Of a stretch of DNA of 64,000 nucleotides, positions 25,401 to 46,020 are shown in pieces. Under the pieces are notes generated by a model that saw nothing but the letters and a program-made list of their open reading frames with translations, did no database searches and was not told where the DNA came from. Origin of the DNA: Dromaius novaehollandiae (lineage: Eukaryota; Chordata; Aves; Casuariiformes; Dromaiidae). Position numbers and translations under genes: made by a program. Numbering within the stretch: position 1 is the stretch's first letter; every line of letters starts with the position of its first letter. The DNA lies in contig NC_088101.1 in NCBI RefSeq assembly GCF_036370855.1, forward strand, positions 40,780,544 to 40,844,543, read 5' to 3'.

Positions 25401-28400
25401 AAATACAATATTCAAGATTTGGCCAGGGAAAAAAAAAGTTCTTATCCCAGCTTCCGCATTTTTCCTTGAAATTCCCATAAACTACAGAAGTGTTAGTGGA
25501 GTAACACAGTAGTACCTGGACTGAGAAGGAGGAAGTGCTACAGCTAATGATTGAGCTGCAGATTCACTGGGCATCCTCTGGATCTTAGTATCTGCTGTCA
25601 GAGCCACACCTTAAAAGAAAACACAGCAAAAGCAAAGACAACTCTATTAGAAAGAAAACAGAAAAGTGCATTATACACACAAACACATGTATACACATAC
25701 ACCTGTGTAAAAGTGCTTACCACACCTCTAATATTAAATCTTGTCATTCAGTGACATTATTTTTCACAGATAAGTCACAAACCTATAGAAATAATTCTTT
25801 TTATTTTGATCTAAACTCTCTCAGTCTTGATTCTACTACACATAGGTACACAATTTCTACAGTAGGAAGTGGTATGATTCTGTCAGAGGAAACAAGGGAA
25901 GCCTAACTTGAGAAAGTGCCCATCTTCTTTTTTATCAAGCCTCAACAACTGTGGAACTGTGAACATCACAGTTCCTACTGTGATCACAGAGAGAAACAAT
26001 AATTTGAAAAACATTTGCTAACTATGCCCTTTAGTGCAGTTTATTATTATGTAGTCCCTATGTGCCTCATGGAGTTGGGCAGGACCTACAGAAGATTTAG
26101 TCCTATTTAAGTCTGAAATTCAGACTACAACTGATAATTTATATTCTCATCCTAAGAACAGCTGATCACTTTTTTTCCTCCTCCAAAGCTCAGTTTTGGA
26201 CAGACTGGTGAATATATTTCACACCCGTTTCTCTACTTCTTTCCCAGATCAAAGTTCTGGCAATTGACAACAAAGACAATATTTGGGTGAGATGTACATG
26301 TAAAACAACAACAAAGAAATCTAATTTTTAACCTTGACATATCTGACTATTAAAAGAGCACTGAACTCAAGGAAGCTTGTGTGAGCACAGTCAAAGGCAG
26401 CTATGCAGGTTTAAGGACTGAGGGTCTACCGAACACACACCTAACTTGCATCAAGCCACAAAACATTTCCCACAACACTTGCAATAAACTTAAATGTTAG
26501 CAGTAAAAGATCAACAATCAAAACTAAACTGTCACAAAGGGAGAGAGCAGGAGTGATAAAAGTGACAAGCAATGGCCAATATATCAACATAACCCTTCCA
26601 GACATGCACTGAACCAAATGACACCAGAATTATTTGACACTAATGCCCCTTTCCTAGGGCAAGGGTGGTGATACCTACATCTGTTTGCTCTAGTGATGAA
26701 ATGCACAGCACATTTCTCATTGTCATTCCACTTCCTTCTAGCTGCTCCCTCACTCTCTATTCACAACAAAAGTTTTAGAGCAGCTCTGTCACAGTAGCAG
26801 AGGAAGCAGGGATCTGTCAGTCTCAGGAATTTTTTTTACAAGGGACAGTGGACCACAGCATCAGAGAGGGGATTCCCAAAACATTTTTGTGATATTGCCA
26901 CAGGGGGTGAAATATCCTAGACACAAATGACAGCCCCATAGCAAGCACACATTCACTGAGGCTTAGAGAGAAGAAGGATGCTCCACCTGCATCTAAACCC
27001 TCCTGGCACCTCCTAATCCAGAACACTTATCAGCCACAAAACTCTCTACATAATACTACAAAAGATTCAAGTGGCATTTCTCATTATCAACTATGGATTC
27101 GCAATAACAGGAAGCCTCCCAGGAACTGGAGGATGCCCAATTTATACAGGAAGGAAAAAAACAAAACAGAACAAAAACACATCACTCCCCAAATTTTGCT
27201 TACCAGGCCCAGGTGGGTATGGATGTGTACCAGTTATCATATATTCAAGTTCTTGACCTGAAGAGCAATAAAATTTCTTATTAATAATTTTATTTTATAC
27301 TACACTGCATTTCACATGGTAAAGCAGGAAACTCAGGAAAATCAGAGCAGGCCATACATAGCACTAATCCTATGTAACATACTACACTTACTTGAAATTC
27401 ATTTGTTTTGGTTATTCCAGTTTGCTAGAACTGACTACTAAAATAACAGGCAGTGGCACCACCATTTTAAAAATGTTATCAAAAGGGACGCTTTCTCAAG
27501 AGAAGAATCTTTATGTTGCCAAAGATGCCTTTCTGAAGTAGGTAACATGGAAAAGGATTCAAGTACATAATGAATCTATGTTTCGCATATAGCATGGGAT
27601 TTTTGATGCATAAGCTAGTCAAGAAAACTTATGGTGTGATACTGGAGAAGAAAAGGCAAGCACAAGTTCTTTTTTTCTTCAAAGACTTTTCAGTCTCTCT
27701 CAACATTCTTCGCTCTCAGAATATTTCCAAATAAAGCGTTCCGAAAAAATATCTCTACTAAAATAAGAAGGCATTTGGTATTCTTTTTAAGAGGAGTTTC
27801 TATACAGGATCTACATAATAGTTTCACATTTTATATATAACCAAAAGAAAAGTAAAAAAGACTCCAGATTTAAAACAAAGGGATTTTTCTACTTTAATAG
27901 CTGCATACATAAAGGAAGTCTGAAAAAAATTCTATGAAACTTAAAACAGACACCAAAAAAAGCATGTCCTTGACCATCATCAACTTGTAAAAAGGAGAAA
28001 TATATCACTGATCTTATTCTTTCCAGCACCTAAGCACAACACACACTATGTTGCTTGAATTACTGTAAAAATCGTACAGCGTCATATCATTCCCTGTGTT
28101 CTAACAAACTTTTTCCTTGTTCTAAATCACTAACCTCCTTTGGAATCTAGCAAGACAAATATCAATGAAAAACAGCTATTATGATTTCCTTCTATATCCG
28201 TGATAGATTAACATTATGGTCTTGAGATTTAAGTTCAGTGAGACTGTCTCTTACAAAAAGAAAAGACAAATATACCATTAAGAGCAAACTAACCTTGATT
28301 TCCAGAATACTGTTTATGTCCATAAGGATCCCCAGTGTTTGAGCCTCCTTTCTCTCTCAGGTTTTCTTTCAGAGTAGGCATGTGCAACACTGAGCCATAC

Positions 28401-30215
28401 TCCGTACGCAGCTTGACTGCCATCTTTACTTTGTGACTGTTGGAAGAGCAAAGCATATTAAAGCCTAATCTTTGAGTTATTATTAACTTTTGAAATACTT
28501 CAGAAAGCATTTTATACCACTTACTTTACAATCCTCAAATTTTTCTTCCCTTAACACACATTGTAATTCTATCCAAACCGCTGAACTTGTGACTTGGCTA
28601 GAACGATCACTACCATAATTTAAAACTTTGAGACACAGCAGTAATTCACCGGTTGCAGCACATACCTTTCTTCATCTAATGGTATAGGCTTGGCATTATC
28701 AGCTACAAACATGTCATGGGTTCTCTTCAAAGATCTGAACACAAGTGTGTGCACAGAATGCTTCTGGACTTCCTACAAATAAAGAAAGGCATATTTAAAT
28801 ACACTTGGCCACAGTTGAATAAAGAATTGAAAACATCAATAGAAGTTGAATACAGTAGCAATTTCAGGCTCTGATAGCGTTAAATGATATGTCACTATCT
28901 AGTTCACAGAAGACACCATTCTTGGTGGAAGCTAAAAATTATAGTTCATACATTAATTGTTTTAATTCCATGTGTACTCAGCTCATCCTTTCCTGGAAAC
29001 CACCAAGTGTGAGAAAAGCAGGCCAAAAAAAATTTGATCAAACTTTCTGCACTGGCATCTACGTGATGAATACATACACATAAAAGATTTTCCTTCACAC
29101 TTGTCAGTTCTGTTTTTATACGTGGGCAATAAAGTAACCGATTCTGAAAACATTCCTATATATTCTGTTATCTCCGTAATAAGAACAGAGTATTCGTAAA
29201 CTTCTGTGTACACTGTGTCACTTCATGTCAGCACAGTGCTCTTCAGATTACTGAAAGAAAATAACAGGGAATCACACCTGACAAAACTTGTTTTCTTTTA
29301 ATAATCTTTTTTTTTTCTCTTTATTACCATAAGCAAAATACATTAAAATTCCACTCAGGGACTAAGAAGCAAACAGTAAAACTTTCAAGTTACACAGAAC
29401 ACTCTTTATTGCCAGCACAGTTCAGGGTTTTTTTTTTGTATTTTCTTCCCACAGGTAAAAAAAAAATCATTAGGAATGTGAGCCTGCTTGCTTAGGTATA
29501 CTGAAAACAGAATTCTCTGTAGGACTGTATTTGTTCTGCACACCACACAAATAACAGCAATAAACTGGAAGCTACGTTAGAACTTTGGGAAAATGGGTTG
29601 GGAGTTTCATGCAAACTGAAGAAAGAAGCAAAAATTATGGGAGGGAATTACTGTTCAACAACAGCAGCTGCTGTAAACACCATAGGAGTACGAAGTAACA
29701 GACTGCCTCCCCATCATAAAGACTCTCCTCATTATGAATGAAAGATTATGAAGCATCTAGCAATATTTTTGACAGAGACACCACACTGGAGGAAAAAAAA
29801 AAACCAGCTAGCAGTCTGCCACACGGCAGCAATCCTTATATTTCCTTACACGATCCTGACAGCCCCGTGTTTGTAGTGGCGCACTGCAGCCGCACCGCGC
29901 TAACTGCTCCAGGGCCAGCAAAGGCGGCGGCCTCCTGCCCGGGATTGCCTCGAGACCTCACGAAAGGCTGCCGCGCTCCTGCCTTGCTAACGCAGCAGGA
30001 AAGGCAGCGGGGGCCGGGACCGCCGCACCCCCTCCGCGGCCCCGCGCCACCTCCGCGCCCGGCCTCAGGCCGGCAAAGCACAGCCGGCCCCGGCCCCGCA
30101 GACGGTGGGCCAGGAAACCCTCCCGCGCTGCCCTCGGGGCCGGGGGGGCCGCGGCCCGCGCTCCCCGCCGCCCACAGCCGCCTCATGCCCCCCCGCCTCG
30201 CCTCACCTCCACCAT
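16434..30215 (-). CDS. PLRG1: Pleiotropic regulator 1 (PRL1/Prp46 family WD40 splicing factor)
   Basis: Fifteen coding exons, all bounded by GT–AG, join in frame to 516 codons (the human protein is 514): 30207–30215, 28666–28772, 28294–28436, 27204–27257, 25516–25609, 25068–25158, 24768–24869, 23996–24088, 23470–23619, 23253–23354, 22641–22743, 21838–21946, 20575–20714, 17536–17729, 16434–16493. The start exon holds only MVE. Residues 1 to about 200 form the low-complexity N-terminal part ([20 protein letters not shown]); from about residue 203 seven WD40 blades follow, with typical GH…WD spacing such as [10 protein letters not shown] and [11 protein letters not shown]. The protein ends [12 protein letters not shown]1 is a core member of the CDC5L/PRP19 spliceosomal complex and acts in the nucleus in pre-mRNA splicing. 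No disabling change was seen. It is a housekeeping neighbour of the fibrinogen cluster, transcribed away from FGB. Confidence 0.97.
16715..16732. repeat. Poly(T) tract in PLRG1 intron 14
   Basis: Eighteen consecutive T on the plus strand, that is poly(A) on the transcribed minus strand. No retroposon body was recognised next to it. Confidence 0.7.
18537..18558. repeat. (CA)n microsatellite in PLRG1 intron 13
   Basis: About eleven uninterrupted CA units. Confidence 0.9.
22020..22063. repeat. (GA)n/(GC)n mixed simple repeat in PLRG1 intron 11
   Basis: Runs of GA interrupted by GCGCGC and GTGCGT, ending in seven to eight uninterrupted GA units. Confidence 0.8.
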
Positions 30216-30430
30216 GGCGCTGGCCAACTCCGACGGCCGCGACCCGCCGCCGCCCGCTATGGAGGCACTTCCGGCGCCTACCCCGCACCGCACCGGAAGT
30301 GACGCGCCGCGAGCACGCACGCGCGCGGGAAGGGCGCAGGGCAAGCAAGAGACGAAGGGCAGGGCCGGAACGGGCCGTTGGCGGCCGTGACGCAACTGTG
30401 GGCGGGGCTTAGCAGCGCCACCGGCCATTT
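29930..30430 (-). promoter_or_regulatory. PLRG1: PLRG1 CpG-island promoter with inverted ETS sites
   Basis: A sharply bounded GC- and CpG-rich block overlaps the ATG exon and its upstream flank. Two ETS-type cores face each other at 30,267–30,274 (ACTTCCGG) and 30,293–30,300 (CCGGAAGT); the second runs into TGACGCG, a half CRE. There is no TATA box. This is the usual layout of a TATA-less housekeeping promoter. Transcription start probably lies between 30,220 and 30,300. Confidence 0.75.
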
Positions 30431-31330
30431 CCCGTGTTGGGGTCTGCAAGTTCGAGTCCCGCTCTGGGGGAGAGGGGTGATGGGGTAGTGAAGTGAAGTA
30501 GGCAGGCGACTGAGGCTTGTGCTCCAGACAGTAAACGTTGGGGAGCTTCTAGTAGCTGTCAGCAGTCAAATGTCCTTTTTTGAATTAAAAAAAAATCCTG
30601 ATCTTGCAGATCCAGTGCTAGACCAAGCGCTGGCAAAAACCCCAGTGTGGGGGCTGCTGAGGTAGGAGGGTAAAAACCACTGCAAAATACTCTAAGGAGT
30701 AGGGAAATGACTCCTAGGACGGCAAAGCGAGACCTGCAAAGAGCCTGAAGGAGCCTCCTTCATGAGTCGTGGAGACTGGGCTGTCTAGTGATGTTTAGTC
30801 TAGTGATAAACTAGAATATATCGAAACTTGAGGCCTTGCAGGTGGCATTAAAACAAATGACAAAAGGTTTTTCAAGCATATATATAAAGATAAGGAGAGA
30901 AAAACCACTGGAGTGAGAACAGTCAAGATGCAGGTAAATGAGCAAACGCCCAAGCAGAAAAAAGTACTTTTCCTCAGCTCTCAGTGAGGCAGTGGTGTGA
31001 AACAGGGCAGAGGCCGGAGGGCTCAGGAAAGCCAGTGCTTAAGAATAAAAACTCACATGTGTGGTAAAGAAGAAATTTTACTAAGTTGAGAAAACAGAAT
31101 ATTTGCTACCCAGCGCTGCACAAAAAGAACTGATCGTGCAGTTGCAGGCCGAATCCCTGGGATTTTTGATCTACACATTGAATTAAAGTGCATGCCAAGA
31201 GAATAGCAAGCACCTAGATTTAAGAAAAAGAGGGAAAATGTTTTCAGCAAGTACAGGCTTATGAATCTGACTTTAAGGCTGCAAGATTCAGAAAAAAAAA
31301 TTGAAAAATGTCCGTGTTTGTCCTGCCTGC

Positions 31331-31416
31331 CTCCAGGCCACCGCTGAGCCAAAGGCTCCTCCCCATGTTGGCTCTCCTTTGGCTCGCGACCCTCTGCGCA
31401 GGTCCTGAAGAACCAC
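31331..31416. mobile_element. Fold-back relic, possible hAT-type MITE
   Basis: A perfect 10-bp inverted repeat, GAGCCAAAGG at 31,346–31,355 and CCTTTGGCTC at 31,377–31,386, is embedded in longer imperfect arms. The right end reads GAAGAACCACTG, the reverse complement of CAGTGGTTCTTC, which is the terminal motif style of Charlie-type hAT elements. The left terminus and an 8-bp target duplication were not found, so family assignment is tentative. Confidence 0.4.
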
Positions 31417-34400
31417 TGATTTAAAGGACTGCAGACTTTGAAGGGCTTTTTTTTTGTTAAGTAAACACCTAGCCACTGGTATTTGCAGAAGAGTTAAATA
31501 GGAATGACTCCATTTCTGTTTTTAAAACCACTTTTAAAAAGCCCTGCAAGTATTTTGCTACATTAGGACATCTGATAGAGCAGTGCCTATCTGCCTCGTT
31601 AGCTTATCATACTTGTGAAAAGGAGTGCTTGAGTGACTCCAGGGTGATTGCTCCTAGTCTTCCTCTGACCAGGCTAACGTGTTAAGCAAATATCTCCCTT
31701 AAAATCAGACGCCTAAGCTGCCTTTAACCATCTTCACACTCAGCTAATGACTCAGGCAGCATGTCTATGCATACATGTGCGCAAATGTGTGAGGCTATAT
31801 GATGAACTCTACAGAAAAGTTGAAATATATTTCCATTAGCATTCACATACGAAATGTTTTGAAAGCTTAACTTAGAACAATCAAATATTTTATGCTAGTT
31901 ATATTAGCTAGACCAATGCAAGATCTTGATTCAGTCCTGTTGGATTAGTTGATACTGAAGATTTTTAATCACATAATCAAGTCTGGCCATGGCGGGGATT
32001 TGGAGTTAGTGAAGGTGTGTGACCATGCAGATATTTCTGTATTGCATGATTCAGGCAGCAGCGCTTGTGGTGGGGACTTAAATGCAACCCTTCACACTCA
32101 CTGTCATCACAAACTAGTAGATCCTCCCATGGTGAAATGACAAATGTTTAGTGTGAACATTTATAAACAAGGAATATTTAACATCATGCTATGCAAACTG
32201 CAGTTACAGCTACCGAACAGCAGAGTGCAATATTTAGCTTTCTGAAAGGTGCACTATGTTTTACTAAAACCTTGTGAGAAAGATCATGGAATATGTATGA
32301 TTCCCTATAACGAGTGATATAGTACTGTTTATGTCAGTTTGATTTTATAGGACTTCATGGCATTTTTAATTATTTTGTGTAATGCAATCACATATTTTAA
32401 TTATTATTTTCTTCATGAGTTGTCAAAGCTAAAGCCTCTGCATGAAACCATACACAGTGAGGTGGACATGGAAAAATATTTTAATTCCAGGGCTAAAATG
32501 CAGCCTCTATAGAAAAAAAAGTGTTATGTAATATTCTAACAGTTATCCCTGATAACTCTCTTTTGGAAAGATATCTTTAACTTATGTCCATAGGAATGCT
32601 ACTTTTAAATGGAAAATAAAGTTTACACAAGCTTACATCTCATGACAAGGTGTAAATTGCTAAAGGACTGAAGTCCATATTTTTTTTATAGTGTATCCTG
32701 CAGCACATTTTAAAAATTTCTCATCCAGCACGTTGTTCACTTACTTTCATAACTAAAATAACCAACGATATATGTACAAATTGCAAAGATGCCCCTTTTG
32801 TCTTCACATGTACTCATCTGCTCTTAAATTTGGGAAGTCTTTTCCTGCAACACTAAAGCTGTGATTTGGCAAGCGGATCTTTTGTCATTGGGCCAGCCCT
32901 TGCCCCTCCATCATGTTGCTCTTTTTTACCACTATACCAGCCATATAATGCAGCTGTCTGTGTGGCTGAGTTGTCAACAGATTGAGAATGGATTTGGTCT
33001 AAAAAATAATCCAGTGAGATACCCGTGGTTCACACCTCTTCTCTTTATTACTCACAGCATGGCATAAGCATGTGATTATTTCCAGCACAGAAATTGCCTT
33101 TCTGTTTTGCATAATAACTGTCCTCTTTTTCCAGAATTGATAGATCATTCCTGGTGGCCACACTGTTGTTTTATATTTGGCAATTTGAGATGCAGTGATA
33201 GCCATAAATGCGCTCCACATGGCTTCTAGCCCCAGTGCACTTTGTGCCTGTTTTGGGGCTGAGATGGGAGATGGGTAGCAGATATCCACTGCATTATGCC
33301 CTTAGTCATAGAGGACCGTTGCCTTCTCCATTTTGAGCCTGGGAGCCAGGTTTCATGTTTAACCCAAGCACCTGTTTTGGCAGTCCATCCTGAGACGCCA
33401 GGGAATGTCAGGGGGTTTCTGAGGCTTTGGTGGAGATGACTGCAGTAGACCACAGCACCAGAGCTGTGCCTCAAGGAGGGGAAGCCCCGTCTGTCCTTGT
33501 TTAGGTTGCAAACTGGCGTGCAAACTCTGTGGGGCAGTAGGTCACTATGGTGTAAGCTGGTTGTGTCGTCCTGGGCTGGTGAGATCAGAGGTGAATTGAA
33601 GAGGGTGCTGCTGGAGGGGATCATTGCTATCTCTGCTGGAGGGCAAGGGGCCTCCAGCTTGCCTAAGTGTGCTCTCTTGGCTCTGCTGTAAATTCCATTT
33701 ATGACTAGTATTTAGCCTCTCTTTCCTAAAGAGAAGGAGGCCCCCAAAGGACAGCTTGCTTCTCCATGCCCCTGTTAAATCTCGGTTTGCTTCAGATGGA
33801 GCCTAACGTGGGCAGAACGCATTTGTGCTGCTCGATAACAGCAAAAGGTGGGTGAGCAGTGCCCAAGGCATCTACCTTGAATCCAAGTGAGCATGGAGTA
33901 TTTGCCTGGCTTATGGGCTTTGCAAATGCAGTTTCTTTTTCTTTTTTTCCTCACATCCCTGAAAATAGCGCTAGAACTTCTTTCAACCTCTTGGTTTTTG
34001 TATGAAAAAGGCTGCCAGCGGGGATTTTGGAGGTAAGCTGAGAGCTTTCTCAGCTGTCTGTTTTCAGAATTCCATCAACTGAAGATACTCAGGTTTTAAA
34101 AGGAGATTTGGAGCCAGGGTTTTCAAACAATTTTTTTAAAACATTTTTTTTTATACAAAGAGAAGTGCGTGTCCTTGGTTGGTTGGTTGACTGATGGATT
34201 TGATGTGCGGAAATGGTTTAAGGGCTAATCTCTGCCAATATATAAAATACTGTGATATGCCTTTTTCCCATCTATTGTCTTTTAAAAGAAATTACCCTTA
34301 CTTTTTATTGCATTTTTAAAGAAAAGCTTGTTTGAAATGCAGACTTTTGTATCAGTCCTTGAAAAAAATCCTCCATTTATATTTTGCAAAAAAATTTCAT

Positions 34401-36354
34401 TCATATGTGCCATTTATTGCTATTAGAAGTAGCAGTCACATAGCCCTGTCTTTATTCTCGATTTTTTACAAGTAAACTTTCCCTGCAGAACTTTTTAATC
34501 TCTGCTTATTTCCTGGTGTTCTTGCATTGCTTTAGAAAATCAGAGATCAAATTAATCTCTGTAATAATTTCATCTTTTCCAGCAGATTTAGTCCAAGGTG
34601 AAATTCAGTCCCAGAACTTCATTAAATCATGTCAGCAATATTAATTAGAATATTAACTTTATACAGTTTTTTATTATATGCCGTATTTGATGTATTCTTG
34701 CATATCAGCTACAGCTGTAATAATGAACTGTGTAATTTTTTGCAAATCACCATTTAGAAAAGGTTTCTAGGAGGTTGTGTGCTGTTTTTAAGACCAGGGT
34801 GAATAGCCTCACTCATTCATGTTCAAGAGCCTGCTTTGTCCCAGGATATGAAGATAACATTAATTCCCATTACGAGAAACCTTTGCAGTAATATTTGTTA
34901 CCAGTAAAAGGCAGAAATAAGGACACCAGAGATTAACGTATAACCCTTCACTGTTTTCATAGTGTAACCTTGTTGCAACACTGGTTGTTTAAAAAAGACA
35001 TTCTAAATAAACTGCTAACAGCTGGGTGTTTTTTTTAATTTAATTTAGTAAACATTATAGCTTATCTGTGGCATAAGAAAGTTGTGTTCCTCCCATAGCA
35101 AGACTGCTTCAGAGGGCACATTCACCTTTGAAGATCCATCATTCAGTGACCTTGACTTGTGTGACTGGGGTTTTGTGTAAAGAGCATTGCACCATTGACA
35201 GCCAAACCAACAGAACAAACACAAGAGGCAGTGCACAAATAATCACTCTTAAGAACACACACATATTCCTCTTCCAACAAGTATCTTTTCTGCATGGTAG
35301 GTTGTACTGTACAAAAAGAGGTCCTGGAACACCGTAGGGTCATTGTTTTACTATTACAATTCCCAATAGCAGGTTTGTAGTGATATCATTACTACGTAAG
35401 TCCAGGAGCAGTTTCTCACTAACCATGAGAGTCAGAGGGTAATATGTAGACAGGAAAATGCAAAGAAAACAGAATAGGTTTCCTACTTTGAAGAGAAGGC
35501 CTCCTTAATATCATTTTTAGAAGACACTTGGCCAAGTTTTCAGAGTTCTTTATAAGGCTTCATTTACTTCTTAGAAATTGTTAACATAACTGTAGTGGTT
35601 ACAAGGATGGAAGAAACAGTATCCTTGGATATTTCTTACATGGGTGAAGGAAAAATCATGTTATAACCAATGTTGATCAAGTTCTGCTGCCAAAATCATC
35701 ATATAGATATAAATACATAAATTTGCCAATATACCTTTCTCTCTTTGTGGTTCCGGATTTAGACTGTCATAGTGAAAGCGTTTTTTTGCCTTTGTGAGTT
35801 GTGTCTCCATGCAGGTACAGCTTTGCTGATAAAACTCTTCAGGCAAAAACTTTGCAGGGTAGACAAGGCCTCAGTTTGCCAAAAGAACTGTAGCATAATC
35901 CCCTTTCTATGGTATCATTTGACACAAAGCTGTGAACTCACCTTTGTATCGTATAAATGCGTTAATTTATTGTGCTTCCTGGTAAATCTCCAGGGAAACA
36001 CAACCAACCAACTCTCTTGGTGAAGCCAATGATAAGTATTGGACTTAGGAGGGTCAAAGGCTGAACTTCAAAGGGGAAATTCACTGTAGCCACATGTAGC
36101 CCCGGGGGTTCCCCATGCTGGGACTCGGCAGCACGCTCTGGCTCCCATGCCAACCCGCCATAATTTAGTCCGGGATACAGTCTGCACAGGCATCTCCCTG
36201 TTTTTTCATGCTGTACCCATGAATACTTCATCCTTGAAGAAGGACACCATAAGTACCAGTTACTGTAGAATATGGCAGTGGTTTCAGAAAGAATTTAAGA
36301 CAAATATTTAATTAAGATTTACATGTACTAAGACAGGATGATTTAAGGGTAAAG

Positions 36355-36525
36355 TTCTAGCTCAGGACTAGTGAGACCTAGTTTTATTTCTCTGCTGTAC
36401 CACAAGCTACCTGTAAGCTCTAGGCCAGCAGTTTAGCATCGTTTTGTCCATTCCCAATACATAAAATGAGGGTGACTGGATTTCCCTCAGAGATACAGTG
36501 AGGGGATAGTTGCCTTTAAGGTTGT
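36355..36525 (+). mobile_element. Ancient MIR/CORE-SINE or L2/L3-tail-like relic
   Basis: The order of motifs (CTCTGCTGTACCACAAGCTA, a TTGTCCATTCCCAA block, ATAAAATGAGGGTGA) follows the pattern 'tctgccac…cctcagtttccccatctgtaaaatggggat' shared by MIR and related amniote SINE/LINE tails. It is highly diverged and without identifiable ends. Confidence 0.45.
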
Positions 36526-38169
36526 GATATGCCCAGAATCAGTAATAATGGGGGGCATGCAATGTCTTGGTAGCATCTTTACAGTGGAAATAACATGATA
36601 AAGACATCAGTTTTGACCTTAGGCAGATTTCTTTTGTCTTCTTCAAAATGTAATAATGTTAGGGATGTTCTGGTGGAAGGGATCAAATTCGGTGGAGCAG
36701 GAGCTCCTTGAGCTATGGCTTATTTTGGTCAAAGCTGTTTAATAATTAAACCAGTCAGGTTAAACAGTTTTCAAATTTCAGGAATCTCCATAGTTTACCA
36801 GAATTCTGACAAAAGCACAAATACAGGAAAAAGGCCTAAAACAAGCAATTTCAGCTGTTCTCATCTTTGCTTATCACAAAATCTGCCACCCCATCGATTT
36901 TGAAATGGAACCTCAGCCCATAATTTGCTTCTCTTCAGACATTAGTATGAATGACTTCAGAAAAGTGCCCTAACTCAGTACCTTTTATTTAATTCAGTGT
37001 AATATGATCATTTATAATGTATGAAAAAATCACAGGTTATGCAGATAGCGAAATGTTAAAACCAAGCAGCAATATGCCATATTCTTAAAAAGCATCAGAA
37101 AGTATGTTTGATTACATTGCTATGATTACAGATAACTTCACACCATATCCTTTTAAAAGGTCGTTAAACATATTTAAATAATGATTATTACAGAAATGGT
37201 TTTTGTACCAAATAGAGGAAAGCAGCAAATCAGTATGTAAAATTTAGTTATTTTAATTCATTTACAATGTCATGTTGCTAAAGTAAAGTGTAGTTTTGCG
37301 CTTACAATATTAATCCGATTTTTAATTAGAACTAAACAATTTTTTCACACAAAATTATTAATGTAATGACCATAGTCTCTTTTTGTCAGCTGTCTGAGCA
37401 GGTCTACTTTATTAGTCAAATTTTAAAATTAAACTAATTGTTTGTATGAAGTTTCACGATTGCAGAAATTGTAAGTTAATTCTGATCTGTAGTTTGTCAG
37501 CAGGTCACTGGGAATATCCAAAGCTCAGTTTTGTTAGTTAATTTAGGCTGGATTTGCTGGATGTATTGCACAGTTCCTTTTTTATTAGACAACTGTAATG
37601 AAGTGCGAAATGTCATGGAAGTGTGTAACTTGCTTTATAGTAGTGGCTTGCAATGTACTGTTCCTATGAATCTTGCTGCAAGTCACATGGCTCACTAGAA
37701 TACTCATAAACAATGAAGGTAAGAATAAAACATGAGTCTAATATAATTAATTTTTCAGAATATTCACTGAGCTACTAAAGCTTCCTCATGAGGAAAACCA
37801 ATTTATTCAGATTTACAGGACTTAAAGAGACCAAGGTTTGCATGTCTATCCAGGTAGCATCAGAACCATTTAGAAGAATTTAACATTTTGTACCAAGTGA
37901 GTTTTTTTCATATTTAATGTAATATTTCTGAAACATTCCAATTTTCAGTAGGAAGAAAACAAGAAAGGAGACGTCACAAACTGAGACATTTGACATTCTT
38001 TTCTTTGGATGTTCACCTTTTCAGCTGCTTTAAAAGACTTGTGATTTTTGAGAAGATAGATAGTAACCTTGTGTAATCTGAACAGGAGGTACTTTTAAGG
38101 ATTTAAATATTTATTTGATGCCAGCAGCAAGAGTCTCTGGGACATGTAGATAAGACTTGTCCAGAGATG

Positions 38170-38296
38170 TTGCTCAACAGCGGATGTATTCAGGCACGCA
38201 GTGAAGAGAGAGGTTAAATATTAACAGAAAGACAGTGACTTCTCCAGAGGGCTGGTCCTATCATTACCAAGGTGGGAATTTAGGCTCGTATATATA
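38170..38296 (+). promoter_or_regulatory. FGB: FGB liver promoter: C/EBP-like, HNF1 and TATA elements
   Basis: Three elements lie in the order known from mammalian FGB. TTGCTCAA at 38,170–38,177 is a C/EBP-like site. GTTAAATATTAAC at 38,213–38,225 is a near-ideal HNF1 palindrome (consensus GTTAATNATTAAC, 12 of 12 fixed bases). TATATATA at 38,289–38,296 is the TATA box. Transcription would start near 38,320, leaving a 5' UTR of about 50 bases before the ATG. HNF1 and C/EBP control is established for FGB; occupancy here is inferred. Confidence 0.8.
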
Positions 38297-38371
38297 CAAA
38301 CACAGAGGATCTCTCACTGTCAGAGCCGCTGGTGGGAGAAGTTCACTGAGCTGCTCAAGCAAGCCAGCATC

Positions 38372-45651
<7,280 letters not shown>

Positions 45652-45835
45652 CCATTTTCAAAATGTACAGAATCACAGATTCTCTTTTCATATTTGTGCC
45701 TGGTTAACTTTGCAGGCATGATATTCAGGTTTGTCTTTCTGTATGAGAACCAAATACGACAAAATGTATGTATGACCATATTCTGATGTAAAGCGAAAAG
45801 CAATGTCAACTATAAATCAAAATCTAACCCATGAA

Positions 45836-46020
45836 AATAAACCACAAGTGTATTTTGTACCATTTTTCATTTGTTCACAAGGCAGAAGTAACTAGCAGCT
45901 GTCAGTATAGAATAACACAGATGATAAAAATACCTGTTTCATTGTTTTATGAAAAAGTTCCATACCGCATTTGAAGAGGGAAAGAACTATTTTTAAAATG
46001 CTTTCTAAAAATTAAATAAA
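45836..46020 (+). terminator. FGB: FGB polyadenylation signals (two AATAAA)
   Basis: AATAAA at 45,836–45,841 and again at 46,015–46,020, about 185 and 365 bases after the stop. The two would give short and longer 3' UTRs; which is used cannot be told here. Confidence 0.65.

Larger units (their letters stand above)
30431..38169. other. PLRG1–FGB divergent spacer, no gene recognised
   Basis: About 7.7 kb between divergent promoters. It holds a fold-back repeat near 31,331–31,416, an ancient SINE-like relic near 36,355–36,525 and a modestly GC-richer block at 33,200–33,690 without recognisable content. Any liver enhancer or insulator here cannot be told from sequence alone. Confidence 0.5.

Noticed and set aside
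29738-30412. 224-codon plus-strand frame over the PLRG1 promoter
   Set aside because: It overlaps the CpG island and PLRG1 exon 1 in antisense, with Pro/Arg/Ala-rich content typical of GC-rich shadow frames.
30445-30470. tRNA-like B-box (AAGTTCGAGTCCC) next to the PLRG1 promoter
   Set aside because: The flanking bases do not pair as a T stem and no acceptor stem or A box can be placed at the right distances, so it is not a tRNA gene.
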